A program made the translations under genes and the position numbers. From assembly GCA_002104945.1 (NCBI GenBank), contig MCFH01000019.1, positions 528,501 to 592,500 on the forward strand: a stretch of 64,000 nucleotides of DNA, given 5' to 3'. Each line of letters starts with the position of its first letter. Positions within the stretch are counted from its first letter, which is position 1. This stretch comes from Piromyces finnis (Eukaryota; Neocallimastigomycota; Neocallimastigomycetes; Neocallimastigales; Neocallimastigaceae). This document shows, in pieces, positions 37,201 through 50,000 of the stretch. The notes beneath the pieces were generated by a model. That model was not told the DNA's origin and made no database searches. It saw nothing but the letters and a program-made list of their open reading frames with translations.

Positions 37201-37880
37201 ACAAATCGGCCATAGTTATAAGAGCCATTTTGTGAATAGGACGAATTATAGGTAGAATAGTTACCATTATTTATGTAATGAGAATTAATGTTATTATTCG
37301 TATTTTGGGAGTATTCCGGGGGATAATAATTGGTATGATGAATATTGACAGAAGAATTACTATTCATGGAGTATTCAGAAGAAGTATTATCAGAATGACT
37401 ACGTTTTATTTTTACTTCACGTAGATATTCTTCAAAGGTGTAATCACCAGAATTCATGTTATATTCATAAGGGTTACTACGATTATGATGAAGCCCATTT
37501 CTGTACTTGTGTTGTCCCATAGTAGTTGTAGGGTTTTGATATTGAGAAAAAGATGGTGATGGAATACTTGTACTAGTTTGGGAGAGGTTTATTGGTTGAG
37601 AAAGTTGAGAAAAACTCATATTTTCACCATAATGATAATCATCATAGCTTACATTATTTCCACTACCATTGGTCGTTGTTTCCATCATTAATCGTAGATA
37701 ATTGCTATTCAAGGATGGTTTGTTTTTTTGTAGGTATGCATTCTTATTCATAAAATTCACAGAATCATACTCTGAGGTTTTACCCTCCATAGTATTGTTC
37801 ATGGAGGATTTGCTAGGATATTTATTATTATCTGCATAGGTTTGTGCCGGACTTAAATAATTCATATTTACGGCTTGCAT
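34224..37880 (-). CDS. Large Asn/Ser-rich protein with Cys-rich cluster and C-terminal cyclin fold
   Basis: Single uninterrupted frame of 1218 residues, ATG at 37880. Residues 1 to about 500 are Asn/Ser/Tyr-rich and probably disordered. About 520-600 is a Cys/His cluster: TFCKYCIHLV, CTLCHHSCHK, CRDCNKYCKYC and HECCKRC, with spacing suggesting bound zinc. About 600-830 is Ser-rich. About 830-880 is a charged helix (RRKIKERIGYERKILSYLES). From about 878 there are cyclin-like helices (NITPITSCISALILYVRFIE), an acidic insert of about 70 residues (965-1033), then CLIISHKYTIDTCEYNYKNK, MTMKQFNQYEFYILCVLQYN and HISMEEYNNF. The last pieces fit the PCL/PHO80-type cyclin box, where a partner CDK would bind. 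The assignment rests on pattern, not on a strict signature. Gene-free sequence lies on both sides (3.5 kb of repeats and T-rich DNA, 16.7 kb of desert), so regulatory DNA could be extensive. Confidence 0.72.
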   Translation of the reverse strand: MQAVNMNYLSPAQTYADNNKYPSKSSMNNTMEGKTSEYDSVNFMNKNAYLQKNKPSLNSNYLRLMMETTTNGSGNNVSYDDYHYGENMSFSQLSQPINLSQTSTSIPSPSFSQYQNPTTTMGQHKYRNGLHHNRSNPYEYNMNSGDYTFEEYLREVKIKRSHSDNTSSEYSMNSNSSVNIHHTNYYPPEYSQNTNNNINSHYINNGNYSTYNSSYSQNGSYNYGRFVEEGKQNIRMRSYGDNYDEVMKQKYGYDYNRVKTASSDMNNLCRNMNYAMQDPIGRKGTTDRYGSVNYNSHGDVNGEEPPAKKQVINVNKWNSMYSMRNNSTVSSYTNESMVVPINNMVGSVMDNSAVVSRNSSHPYSSPIKECHHDHDHENDTTLSTIANTTSRTIVAEPEKMRYSPEREEELFLFYINFLRKELYNNIKEMSKKPERSPSVKDSETNSTASTPMNIDGPSVVIAKGNGTIFNNNSISNLNSIPSINNNGESVTNNSSQSSYMTSQSDPYYSPPCSPIDGDNHQTFCKYCIHLVLKNGKIESYILLPSECTLCHHSCHKETVVETVAEIYSNRSCRDCNKYCKYCTDHECCKRCFDFARTHVSNDDIAIDLETVESFMNKFTSESEDSTASSTISDAQTLSGGNCSMSTLNNYSRYSSTSGKLSINPNVSGFSDKRSESCATLAMDQSTSFEKSYSMDAESRIAKSNSSKSSKSTMNETFLKNYNMYGNDTKSTHALKTPGQSIIDSKSSSKMDLNKSNSHRDPSYHSLDMESKPANTSTFSNSSLQEAVANTSTTAKNMAKIMENTSFESRKGYDKYEKHKEYKDDPKTMQRLHRAEESRRKIKERIGYERKILSYLESHGGEVTSPEEIRELTELFGKEFSFYGFILRFSMVFAIICAMFSEHSRHISYNVDSFISISKIVVFVIVKNITPITSCISALILYVRFIETMDYESAADRYKIVRNFSQLVRDDEFGQCVDKIFSEYIERVSTQNKDESGEHMELDDSPKKEEDHASSEFRSKRRINSDLPIFPSSSMNERNRNVVIDSYLLFIICLIISHKYTIDTCEYNYKNKSWYFIYTFFLKDYKNPNMTMKQFNQYEFYILCVLQYNIHISMEEYNNFDVFVKRNCSSFGKDLSLYITTSVLDKLSKAMVNQEYYKKLNSNNYKNYIFNSVINNMESKIRVFFEQVITMVKRNTNDYQQKSNNEFQSLSIKQQASAV

Positions 37881-40779
37881 TGTTGATATTAAACTTGTAT
37901 TATTTAAAAAATAGTAGATTACTACAGGTCTTGATAATATAAAGTTTTGTTTTAGTTAGATGATTTAATTTTAATAGTAAGCTTTTTTTACCATAAAAAA
38001 AGGACGTATTGTTATAGTTATAATTCAAAAAAAAAAACTCAACAATCGGTTTATTTTTTTCTTTTTTGGTAAAAGCTATATTGTCAGGTTTATTTTTAAA
38101 ATTTTGATGATATAATAATTGTTTAAAAAGTGTAAGGAATAAAAAAATAAATATCTTTTTTTTTATAAATATTTTTTTTTAAAATTAGTGTGAAAATTAT
38201 ACTAGACTTTTTTTAAAAAAAAATAAACTATTTTTTATCAACATAAATATTATATTATTAAATGAATCGCTTGTCACTGAATAGGAACGATAATTTATAC
38301 TTTTGATATAGAATAACCAAACTTTTTTTTAAAAAATCTATAATTATATCTCTATATAAATATATACAAATGGATTGATTTAAAAAAAGATTGGTATGTT
38401 GTTAATTGTATCAAGCCCTCTCTTAAAAATAGTTTTAATTTTTATTCTAAAAATTGTAATACAATAGTTAAACTTTCTTAACAAAAAAATACTGTAATAT
38501 TTTTATCGTTGTTAAAAATAAAAAGAATTTTAAAAAAATTTCTAAACTATCTGTTATTTTTAACGACTATTTTTTATATATAAAGTATTTCAATTTTCTT
38601 GAACACAATTCCAGATTATATCCTTAATCTTAAATTATCTATATACTATTTAAACGATGTTGACTATAAAATGAATAAAACCCTAACCTAATAATAATGT
38701 ATTCTTTTTTTTATTACTTATCCTATTTTGCCTCTCCTTACTATATTTTAGTGGTTGTATTGTGAGGTATGACTAGATGGATTAAAAGGATATTATTATT
38801 AATGTTGTGTGTTTTTAAAAAATAAAAAAAATGTTATGACTATTTTTGCCTATTGAAAAAATTATTGATAAATAATAAATAGTGATGGTTATTGTAGCTA
38901 AACTAAAATATCATAATACTTAATATATTATCAAAATATATTGAAGAATAAATAATACTTAAAATAGTATGAAATAAATAATAAATAAATAATCTTTTAA
39001 ACTATTGTTTCTGAATTAAAAGTGATACCTATAGCTATGCCTATGTTCCTGTTTTTTACAATTGCTAATTTTTACTATATATTTTTTAATTTTCAAGCGA
39101 TTTTAATAAATATATAATTTTTTTGTAAATAAAAAATAGATTGAAAAACTATTTTTTTTTTAATTTTTATTATAATGTTTTTTTTTTTCTTTGTCTATCT
39201 TAACTATAAAATTTTTTAAAAAATTTTTATCTTCTCAAATGAGTGAAACTATTTCATCAATTATATATAAAAAGAATTATACTTTTTTTTCTTTTTGTTT
39301 ATATATAATTCAATTGTTATGTCTCTTTTTCTTTAAAAAACTAAATACTATTTTAGTTTCTAGTTTCATCCATTTATTTTTCCAAAATAAAAAATTGATT
39401 TTTTTTTTTTCCTAAATTCTATACGTTAAAATAGTTTTCAAGAAAGACTTGTTTTTTTTAATGATTTATTAACATTTAACGATTATTATAAAATATTGTT
39501 TTGATTATTTCTAAAAAAATAATTTATTCCTTTTTTTGTATTTATTTATTAAATTGTTTATTATTCTTTTTTAAAAAATATTTATTATCATTGGTATTAT
39601 TAATTATATTGTTGATTTTATATTTATTTTTTTTTGTTTATTCTTAATTCATAATTTTTAGTTGATTAATTTTTATTTGTTTATTTGTTTTCTCTTTTTT
39701 TTTTTTTTTTTTTTTAATATAATTCTTGATACTTTTTTATAAATATATATACTCTTCTTTTAATATTATATTTTCTTTTATCAATTAATCATAATTAATT
39801 GAAAATGTATTCTTTCTCTAAAATTTATTCTTATTTATTCTATTTTATTATTATAATAATAAGTGATATTAAATTGAAAATATATACACTGTTTTATTGA
39901 TAAGGAATATATATTTTCAAATTTAAATTGTCAAAACACAAAGTGTTTTCTTTTTTTTATATATATATAACTAATAAAAGTCGAATTTAAATTAAAATAA
40001 AATTTATATTGTTTTTTCTTTCTTTATTATTAAATTTCAATGTTTAAAAGTGTCTTTTCATAATATACACTTGTAAATAAAATGATAGTAAAAAAAAATA
40101 GAAAAGAAGAATAAAGATGAACAAAATAAAAAAGTATTAAAATCAAAAAAAAAAAAAATAAAAATAAAAAGAAATGAAGACTATCTTTTATTTTTTTTTT
40201 TTTTACAAATTTTTATTAAAGAAAAAAAAGTAAAATTTCTTTAGTAAAAATTGACCTTTTTTTTTTCCTTCCTTTTTTATTTATTTTTTTAATATTAAAA
40301 AAAAAGAAAAAAAAAAAAGAATTTGCAATAATAAAAAAAATTTTTTTTACTAAATTTTTTTTAAGAAAAGTGAAAAATTATTTTTTATATAAAGAAAGGA
40401 TTTTAGGGAAATGGATAATAAATTATTCAACAACTAAGATGTTAAACTTTATTAAATAATAAAATTTATTTTAGCATCATTAAATAAATTAAACTATAAA
40501 AGTTTATATATAAAAAATAATAGAATTAATTCAATAGAAATAATATATAAAGTTTAATAAACGTTTTAATATATATTAATTTTATATCTTTTTAAAAAAA
40601 GATGAAATAAACAAAAAAAAAAAATAAATGAATTGGTTTATATGGTAGAAATCTATTAACTAAATAGAAATACAATATAAACACTCTATTATTCCATAGA
40701 ATAATTATATAATATTATTTATGGTACAATATAAAAAGTATTCTAAATACTATGTATTTATAATAGTAATACATAAAAT

Positions 40780-40880
40780 ATAAATACATAAAATAGTATT
40801 ATATATTATAATAGTATATGTGGTATATAAAATAAAATAGTATTATATATTATAATAGTATATGTGGTATATAAATATTA
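40780..40880. repeat. Tandem duplication of a ~47-bp TA-rich unit
   Basis: AAAATAGTATTATATATTAT followed by AATAGTATATGTGGTATAT occurs twice in succession, then in a decayed third form to about 40930. Confidence 0.7.
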
Positions 40881-42767
40881 TAAATAGTATTATATTATTA
40901 TATATTATAATAGTATATAATATGTGATATATATTATATAATAGTATTTTATATAAGTATATTATATTATATAGTATTATAAAATAATATATAACATTAA
41001 ATTATTTATATTTTAGAGCATTATATTCTGCTATATATTCTATTGTATTGTATTGTATTATTTATTTAATAAAATATTTTTCTATTTGGTTAAGATACAC
41101 TATTGTATTAAATTCTATTTCTATAGGTATATATATTATATTATATGTATTATTCTATAGTTGCTTATTTCTTTTTATTAAAAGGATAATCAATAAACAA
41201 TTAAATAATAATATATAGAATAATGTGAGTCTATTTATTGTATTTTTTTTCTATATTATTCTGTTCTGTACTTTTATTATTATTCTTTTCATTTGTTTAT
41301 ATTCTATTTATTAATTCATATATTGTTCTATATTATGAATATATGAATGAATTTAATTTTTCTATTTCCATCATTTATTATGAATTGTATGGATGTTGAG
41401 GTTGAACAAAATTTTTTCTATTAATAATTACAGTTTATGGCCTATAGTAACACAAAAAATGAATAATAATGAACGATTTCTCATTATGGATTTCCACTTT
41501 TTTATACTAAATAAGGTTTGAAATGAAGGATGGATAGATGAATTGTGACATAGATTCATTACACTAAATCATTTATTGTAATATATTTGCATAATTATAA
41601 ATTAAAAATGTTCATATATTAAATATTAAATAATAATTTTAATTTAAAACATTATATATGATACATCACTAAAGTTTCATTTTTATAATTAAAAATAATA
41701 TATGGAATAATATAAGAATAAAATTAAATGTTTGTTTAGCATATTATTTATTAAATTAAAATAATTTTAATTTATATATGGGTATTTATGGATTAAATTA
41801 AATTTATTTTAATTTATATATGGGTTAATATATGAGTTAAATTAAAAGAATTTTAATTGATATAAGGATAGAGGAACTTTATTACTTATAAAAGTGAAGA
41901 CTTTTAGTCTATTTCTATATATGGAAAATAATTTAAATTTTCAATAACATATTTAATATTGGGATATATTAGTATATATTGTAAAAAATGATAATAATAT
42001 ATATTATATATTGAAATAGATTCAATATTTTTTTTAAATCATAGAAATGATATCATTCATTTAAAACCATTTAATGTATTACAAAATTTATTATTTAAAT
42101 TGAATCATATAATAGAATTGAATTTTCCATATATTTTATTTATGAAAGAATAGTGTAACCTTTTTTTTTTTTGTAAAGTTTGCATGAGTAAAGAAGAGTA
42201 AAGTATGGATCACTATACAAATCAAACAAAAAAAAAAGTGGTGGTGCGTCACCAGTGTAACCAATCTATGTTTAAGATAGAATAACCATCTTTTTTTTTT
42301 TTTAGAAACACCAATAAAAAGTTTAGCTTAAACCTACACACCTACACCTTAGGTTGCCAATAAAACCAATATCAATTAAGGGTTTTCTACGTGAAAAAAA
42401 AAAAAATTTAAACGGTAATTCATGATGACCAACCCGCCTAATTATACCAAATTTGTCGATATAAGATGTATCAAATTAAAAATAATTAATATTCATTTTC
42501 CATTTCATTTAAACATTCTCTCAAAGATTAATAATACCATATTTAAATAAAAAAAGAAAAACTTTAAAAAATTTTATTTAATTAATTAAATAATCTAAAA
42601 TGGCTGGATTACCATTAGTATGATTAGGATAAATGGTGATAGAATAATGCGTATAATGTTTATTATGATATAGGAATTACGAAAATAATATTAGGTTATA
42701 TTAAATTATATAGAAAATAATGTAGAATGTAAGATAATAATTTATGATTATGATGTAGGATGACATA

Positions 42768-43020
42768 TTATTATTAAATATTATTATTAAATATTATTAT
42801 TAAATATTATTATTAAATATTATTATTAAATATTATTATTAAATATTATTATTAAATATTATTATTAAATATTATTATTAAATATTATTATTAAATATTA
42901 TTATTAAATATTATTATTAAATATTATTATTAAATATTATTATTAAATATTATTAAATATTATTATTAAATGTTATTATTAAATATTATTATTAAATATT
43001 ATTATTAAATATTATTATTA
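42768..43020. repeat. 13-bp tandem array (AAATATTATTATT)n
   Basis: About 18 nearly perfect 13-bp units with one 10-bp variant near 42945 and one T-to-G change near 42970. The array ends in plain ATT repeats. The 18-bp word ATGATGTAGGATGACATA stands on both sides (42750-42767 and 43080-43097). Confidence 0.9.
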
Positions 43021-44029
43021 TTATTATTATTATTATTAGTATTAGTATTATTATTCTAATTATTATTATTATTATGATAATGATGTAGGATGACATAATA
43101 TTATGATAACGGTAGTGGATGTGTTCACTATTGCATGTCATGATAATAATTAATATTTTCTCATTTTTAATAGAAACATGGATAAATATGGAATGAATAT
43201 GAACGGAATTAATTCATAGTATGCTAAAATAAAAAATAAAAGACTATAAAATGATAAACAGCCACTACTACTATTAACTACTATTAGTATATATTAAAAT
43301 GAAATTAAAAAAAGTTTGAAATAAAGAATACTGCCTTTTTTTTTTTCTTACTTTTATTTGGTTTTAATATTTTTAGGCCTAGCCAATTTTAATATATTTA
43401 AAGTTTTTTTTTAAAAAAAAAAAAAAGTAAAATGAATAGAATGCTCGTTTGCTGGTGAAAAAGAATGGAATGAAGGTACAGAGTAGCATTAGATTAAAAA
43501 GGGTGGGCATGATAAAAATTCATTTTATTTAAATGTTTTTTTAATAAAATCTTTTTTTTTTTTTTAATATTTTCTTTATTTTGTTGTTGTTATTGCTATT
43601 ATTAATGGTCATTATAGTAATGACTCTTTAAAACAATAACAGTAGGTATAGGTATACAGAAATGAAAATGATGTCCTAATTCCTAATCACAATTATTTTT
43701 TTGTATAGAAAAATCTATAAACAAATAAATATTTTTTTATTAATTAATAAACTTTAATTATTATAAAAATTTTATTAAACTTTTTTTTTTTAGTGTTACT
43801 ATTGTTATTGTTGTTATTACTATTGTTATTATTATTGTTGTTGTTGGTATTGTGGGTAGGTAGAGTGGAAAATGTTTATAGAAAGATGAAGAAGAAGAAA
43901 ATCCACAAATCATAGTAACTTTTTTAGAAAAAATGAAAAAGTATTTTTTATAAATAAAAGCAGGGATGTCTGAAGTATTATAATCATTATTATTAGAATT
44001 ATAGTATTTTAGTAGTGGTAGTATTATAG

Positions 44030-44066
44030 TATTAGTAGTAGTAGTAGAGTAATAGTAGTAGAGCAA

Positions 44067-44102
<36 letters not shown>

Positions 44103-44105
44103 CAT
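44030..44105. repeat. GTA trinucleotide microsatellite
   Basis: GTAGTA units, partly interrupted by AATAGTAGTAGAG variants. The minus-strand open frame over it (poly-Leu) is a repeat artefact. Confidence 0.9.
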
Positions 44106-46838
44106 TACAAAACACTATTTAAATACAAAAACTAATGCTTCTATCCTACTAACAATAAAACAAAAAAAAAACCCACTTTTCCTTTTTTTTAAAAAAAGTT
44201 TATTTATTATAATTTTTGTGGGTGGATTAGATTATTATTAGAGCATATACATATGTCATTAGCTAGAATCATATTAACATTAATACCATCAACAACAATA
44301 TCCATTCTAACACTATGTACAACGATATCAACAACCTTAACAATAATAAAATTAATAGGCATTAATAAAATAGTATCTTTTCCTTTTTATGTACTTTTTT
44401 TTCATCCCAAAGTTGATTATTTTTTTTTTATTAAAAAATAATAATAAATAAAGTTTAATAATGTTATTAAATCAAAATTTATTTAAATGTTTATCTAAAA
44501 AGTATATTGAAATAAGCATAAAAAAAATAATACTAATTCTAATAATACTAATAATAAAACTAATAAAAGAAAAGAGTATTGTATTAAAAATGGAAAAAGG
44601 AACAGGTGCATGCTTTATTTTTATTCATGACTTTTATTTATCAAAAAAAAAAAAAAAAAGTGGACTATTTTCATGTTCAAGTCCTAATCCTTTACCTACT
44701 TTTAATTAATTTTATTTCAGGTGTACTTTCTACCAAAAAAGTTTTTAATTAAAAAAAAGTGGATTCATTTGATGTTGATAATTTAATTTTATAGTAACGC
44801 GCTATTGATAATGTATAGCATGACTCTAATTCTTATATTAGTTTAGTATATCATTGTTTAATAATAGGAAAATTTAAAGAACCACTTGAAATGTAAAAAA
44901 AGGACAAAAATGGAATAGGAAAGACAACGACAACAACAACAACATTAGCAAAAGTAGTAATTATTATGATTATGATTTCAAAGGATAAAAGTAATACTTT
45001 GGAATTTATATTCTTTAATGTCTAAAAGAAAGAGGAATACATTTTTTCTTTCCCAACAGTTTTATTATTAATTTCCTAATGAATTAAATGTTAATGAGCA
45101 AAAAAAAAAAAAAAAAAAACCTTTTTTTCTGATAAAAAGAAAGAAGTGAAATGAGGTAAATGTAAATTTCAAAGATACTTTTTTTGGTACATTAAAATGA
45201 TGATTTATGATGATGATACAATTCTCTTTTTTACTTTCCCATCTTCTTTTATTTTTTTTTATTAAAATTCTCCTTTATTCTTTTCAAGGATTTTTTTTTT
45301 TTTTTCATAATTTAACATTTAAATGATAGAAAATTGGAGGTGGTCAAAAAAAAAAAAACATTTTTTTTGTATCCTTTATTCAATTAAAAAAAAAAAAAAA
45401 ACACTTTTGAAATCATCAAAAAAGTATTCTTTGAAAATAAAAAAGTAAGAAAAAATTCAGAGTCTTTTCTTTCTCTTCTTTCTTTCTACACTAACAAAAT
45501 AAAAAAACCACCTTCTTTTTATAATAAAGGACGATCAAATTTAAAATTTAATTAAATCAACGGCAAATTTTGTTTCAAAAAATTGTTTTATGTTTTACAA
45601 AAAATAATAAATAAAAATTCATTTTTTAATTATAATAATAAGCAACCCTATCCACATTGGCCTACCACCATGCCATGCCATGCATAGAATCTATCATTCA
45701 ATAAAAAAGAAACTAATACTTTTTTTTAATTGGTTAAAAAAAAAAACTTTTTTTACTTTAAATCCTCATCACTAAAAAAAAAATTACTGGCCTTTGGGTT
45801 GGAGGATTTAAAAAAAAAAAAAAATTCCATCTTTGTTCAAAAGCATATGAATTTTTCTTTTTTTTTTTTAATATAAAAAAAAATTTTTTTTTTGTTGGCT
45901 GATTGACTGGCTGACTGGTGAAATAAAGCAAATTTATACCAAATTTAGTGGTGGTGTCAACAATACTATATTAATTTTAATTACATATATTAACATTCAA
46001 TTCCTTAATAAATAAAAAAAATTTGAACCAATAAGAATGGAATGAGTCAAGATATTATTTTTATTAATAAATAAAGTTTAAATTTTTATTTAGAAAAATG
46101 TCCACCAAAATCATAATCATGATGATGAAAAGAATTGAAGGATGACTAAAACTATTTATATAGATTAATACTATTTTCTTTTTATCTACTAAAAGGAATG
46201 CTAATCCATATGAATGGTAGTAGTTATCATGGTTGAAATGCCTAGTTGTAATTTAGGAAAAGGAAAAAAAAAATAGCATCCATCATTTAAAATTTCCACT
46301 TTGTGGTGGAATGGAATCTAATATATTTCTTTCTTATATTATTTTTATTAAAAGAACAAATTAATTTAATTCATTTGAGTTGATTACCTTGTATGGAAAG
46401 TATTAAATTAAAAAATAAAACAAAATGAACCTATAATAAAATATAGGATTAATATTATAGAAAAATAAAAGATGGTGGTGGAAAGGAAATTGAAGCAAGG
46501 AAAAAAAAAAAGTCTAAAAAGAGAAAAGTGGAAAGTTTTCAAGGAAGAAAGTAAGCAAGATATTTATAGCTATCTAGGTTAAAATAAATTCTTTAACCAT
46601 TTTTCATTTCTAGTATAAAACTATTTTTTTTTTTAAAAAAAAAAGAGATTCATGATAGTAGGGGTGAATAAAAATAGTTTAAAGAATTTTTTTTTTTTTT
46701 ACTTTGGTTGATTTTTTTTAAGATAAAAAAAAATAAAATACAAAATACCAAATAAAAATTGGCATGTTAGGTTGGTATGAGTAGGTAGAAAGAGAAATAG
46801 AATATTTAATAAAGGCAATTTTTTTCCTCAACTAAACT

Positions 46839-47035
46839 ATGTTGCTGTTATTATTATTATTATTACTATTGTTGTCGTTATGTTGCTGTTGTTGTTATTA
46901 TTATTACTATTGTTGTCGTTATGTTGCTGTCGTTGTTATTATTATTACTATTGTTGTCGTTATGTTGCTGTTATTATTATTATTATTACTATTGTTGTCG
47001 TTATGTTGTTGTTGTCATTTTATTGTCATGCTATT
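46839..47035. repeat. 41-bp minisatellite, four units plus a partial fifth
   Basis: ATGTTGCTG or ATGTTGTTG recurs at exactly 46839, 46880, 46921, 46962 and 47003. Each unit ends in ACTATTGTTGTCGTT. Because 41 is not a multiple of three, each unit shifts frame, so the poly-Leu/Cys open frames are not genes. Confidence 0.92.
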
Positions 47036-50000
47036 CATGCTAAGCATTTTTTATTATTGAATAAAGTTTTTAATTTTTTATTCGTTTCTATTTAGATTCA
47101 TGGATGAATAAATAAAAAAAAATTCAAAACATTTTTGTTATTGGTGCAACTTTTTTTTGGATTATCAATCCTTCCATTATCATAAACAAATTATTCATTC
47201 ATTCAGGTATAATAAAATAGATACATGCATGCCTATTTTCATTATTTTATTATTTTCTCTCTTTTCTTTTAAATACATAATATAAAAGAGGATGATTTTA
47301 TAGGTTCAGTTGGCAAGATATTAAAAAAAAAAGGTCACTTTTTTTATTTTTTAAACAAATGTATACATTTAATTACAATTACATAAATGTAGAAGCAATT
47401 CTTTTTTGGTGGATTAACAAATTAACATTGATCAAGGTTAAAAAAAAAAAGGCTAAATTTAAAACTCTTAATAAAAATAATATATTACATCTTATATTAG
47501 AATATATTAAAAATAAAATTTAATTTATTAATTTTATTCATAAATTAAAAAATATAGGGTTACACACATTATTTAAAATTATATTTTTTAAATTAATGTA
47601 CAATAATGTATTATTTGATAAATATTTATTAGTATTATTAATATCATTGTTACTTACCATTATTATTATCTTTTATTATTACTCTAATGATTATTAGTAT
47701 TGTATTATTATTAATAGCATTAATATCATTATTCTATTGATAAATACTTTTTTTTTTATCCTTGTTGTTTATTGGAAATAGAGTAATCATTTCAATAAAA
47801 TGTTTTATTCCAGTAAAAAAAAAAAAACATTTCAACTTTTTTGGCATTAATTTAATTTGTACTACCGTCCTCTTTTACTCAATTTTTAATTGTAAAATGA
47901 AAAAAAAAAAAAAAAATTCAAAGCCTTTTTTTTTAAAAAAAAAACACGTCACTATCAATAATGGAAAGTGACATTTTTAATAATAAACAGTAGACATTTA
48001 AAAATATTAAAAAAATAAAAAATACACTAGTAAACACTTGAAGAAACAAATCAATGATGAATTGCACTATTTTTTTTTTTTTTATTTTACCAGTTGAGAA
48101 AATTAAAAAAATAAATTGATAATTATAATTATTAAATATCTCACATTCCATAACAAATGAATCATGGTTAAAAATACATATACTTTTAATTTCTCATACC
48201 TATTTTCTTATCCTTTCTCATCATGAATAAAGACATATTACGTAGTATTAATGGATAAAGTACTTTGTATACTTTGTAATTGAAATGAATTATTATTATT
48301 ATTACCTTTTTTCTTTTTTCCTTTTGAATCCTTACCATCATCATCATAAAAAAAATGTTTTTTTTTTTATTATTTTTCTGTCATTTTTTATTTTATTTTT
48401 AATTTTCCACTTTTGAATCTGCCGATCATTTATTTAGTTTATTATAAATATACTTTTTTAATTTTATTAGAAAAATTTTTTTATTAAATATTTATGAATT
48501 ATTTTTTTAATTCATTGATATTCTTTTTCTATTTTGCCAGCAACTTAAAAAGATAGATTAAAAAAGAAAATAAAAGGAAAGACTTTAATCAAAAAATTAT
48601 TATATAATAAGTAATAATAGTAAACAATGAATATATACCTTTATATTTTTAATTCTTTTATTTAGAAAAAAAGAATAGGTGTCACCTACTTCATTTAGCC
48701 AAATTTTTATTTTAGTTTATCTTTTTGATAACTACTGGAGCATCAATCTGCAATACTAGTATTATCTTTTTATTATTAATAATAAAAGAATCATCATAAT
48801 TTTGACTTTGCCTTTTTTTTATTCTTTGTTTCACCTTTTAATATTGGTAAAGTCTATTGTAATATATAGGTCGAATATATTTTTAAAACATCCTTTTCCT
48901 AAAAAAGAAATGATTAAAATAATAGTGACGTGACACAACATAGAAAAAAGTATCCATTAAAATTAAACTTTTTTATTTATTATTTAATCTATCACTTAAT
49001 AATGAATTGGAATATAAAAGTAAAATTAGGTTGTTTTCTATGTTTTTAATGTAAATTTAGGTAAAGTAAAATTAGGTTATTTCCTCTGTCATTAATGTAA
49101 ATTTTATTTAAAAAAGAAAAAGTAGGTAAATAAATTATATATAATAGGTATAATAAATTAATAGAGAATGTATATAAACTAAATAAAATCCATCCTTTCC
49201 TAGAAATCATTGAAATTAACCTTTCTATTTTTTATTTCTTCTATATGATCTTAATTTATATCATTATTGGTTATGAAATGACTTTAACTACAATTTAATT
49301 TGTTCTTTTTCCAAATTCATTTGAATTGTTTTAAAGTTGCGGCCGTGTAACATCAATATAAAATTTAATTTATATTTAATTTAATTAATCATTGTATATT
49401 CTATTTTAACCCTATGAAATTTAGAGTTATCAAATAAATTTTAATTTATTAATAATAAAATATATTTTTTTTTTGATAAGAAAATAGGCTAATTTTATTT
49501 TATCCTTTTTTTTTTAAAGTGCCTGGTTATTGAGTTCTGCTCTACAAATTGTAGTAAAATATGACACAGAGACTGTATAATAAATGGTAGATGCGTAATT
49601 ATTTGTATTTATTTTTTTTTTTTTGTATGTTGGTGTGATAAGACTTGAAGGTTTTTTTGTTAATTTCTATTTCAAAATCTAAAAAATTTAAAAATGTCTA
49701 GTGGTATTGCCTTTCTAGTGGGTAATGCTTTTTGGGTGGTGTGGTAGCCAAAAATTTGTAACTTTCAACAATAATTAATTTATTCTTAAAAAAATTTTTT
49801 TTAATTCAAATTTTAGTATTTGAAAAAAAGTTAAAAAAAGTATGGTAAATAAGCTTGATTTGCTTTTATTTTTCTATAAAAATAAAGATCATTTCATGTG
49901 GATTGCTTTATGGTATAGTTTTTTTTTTTTATTTCATCTTACACCTTTAAAAAGATAAATTGAAGAAGAAAAAAAGACAATTTTTAATCATCATCTTTTT

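Noticed and set aside
42768-43020. Regular 13-bp repeats considered as a CRISPR-like array
   Set aside because: Contiguous units without spacers; a simple tandem repeat in eukaryotic DNA.
44660-44700. TTCAAGTCC resembling a tRNA T-loop
   Set aside because: No T-stem, anticodon or acceptor pairing around it. No tRNA or rRNA was found anywhere in the window.
46839-47095. Poly-Leu/Cys open frames
   Set aside because: By-products of the 41-bp minisatellite; each unit changes frame.
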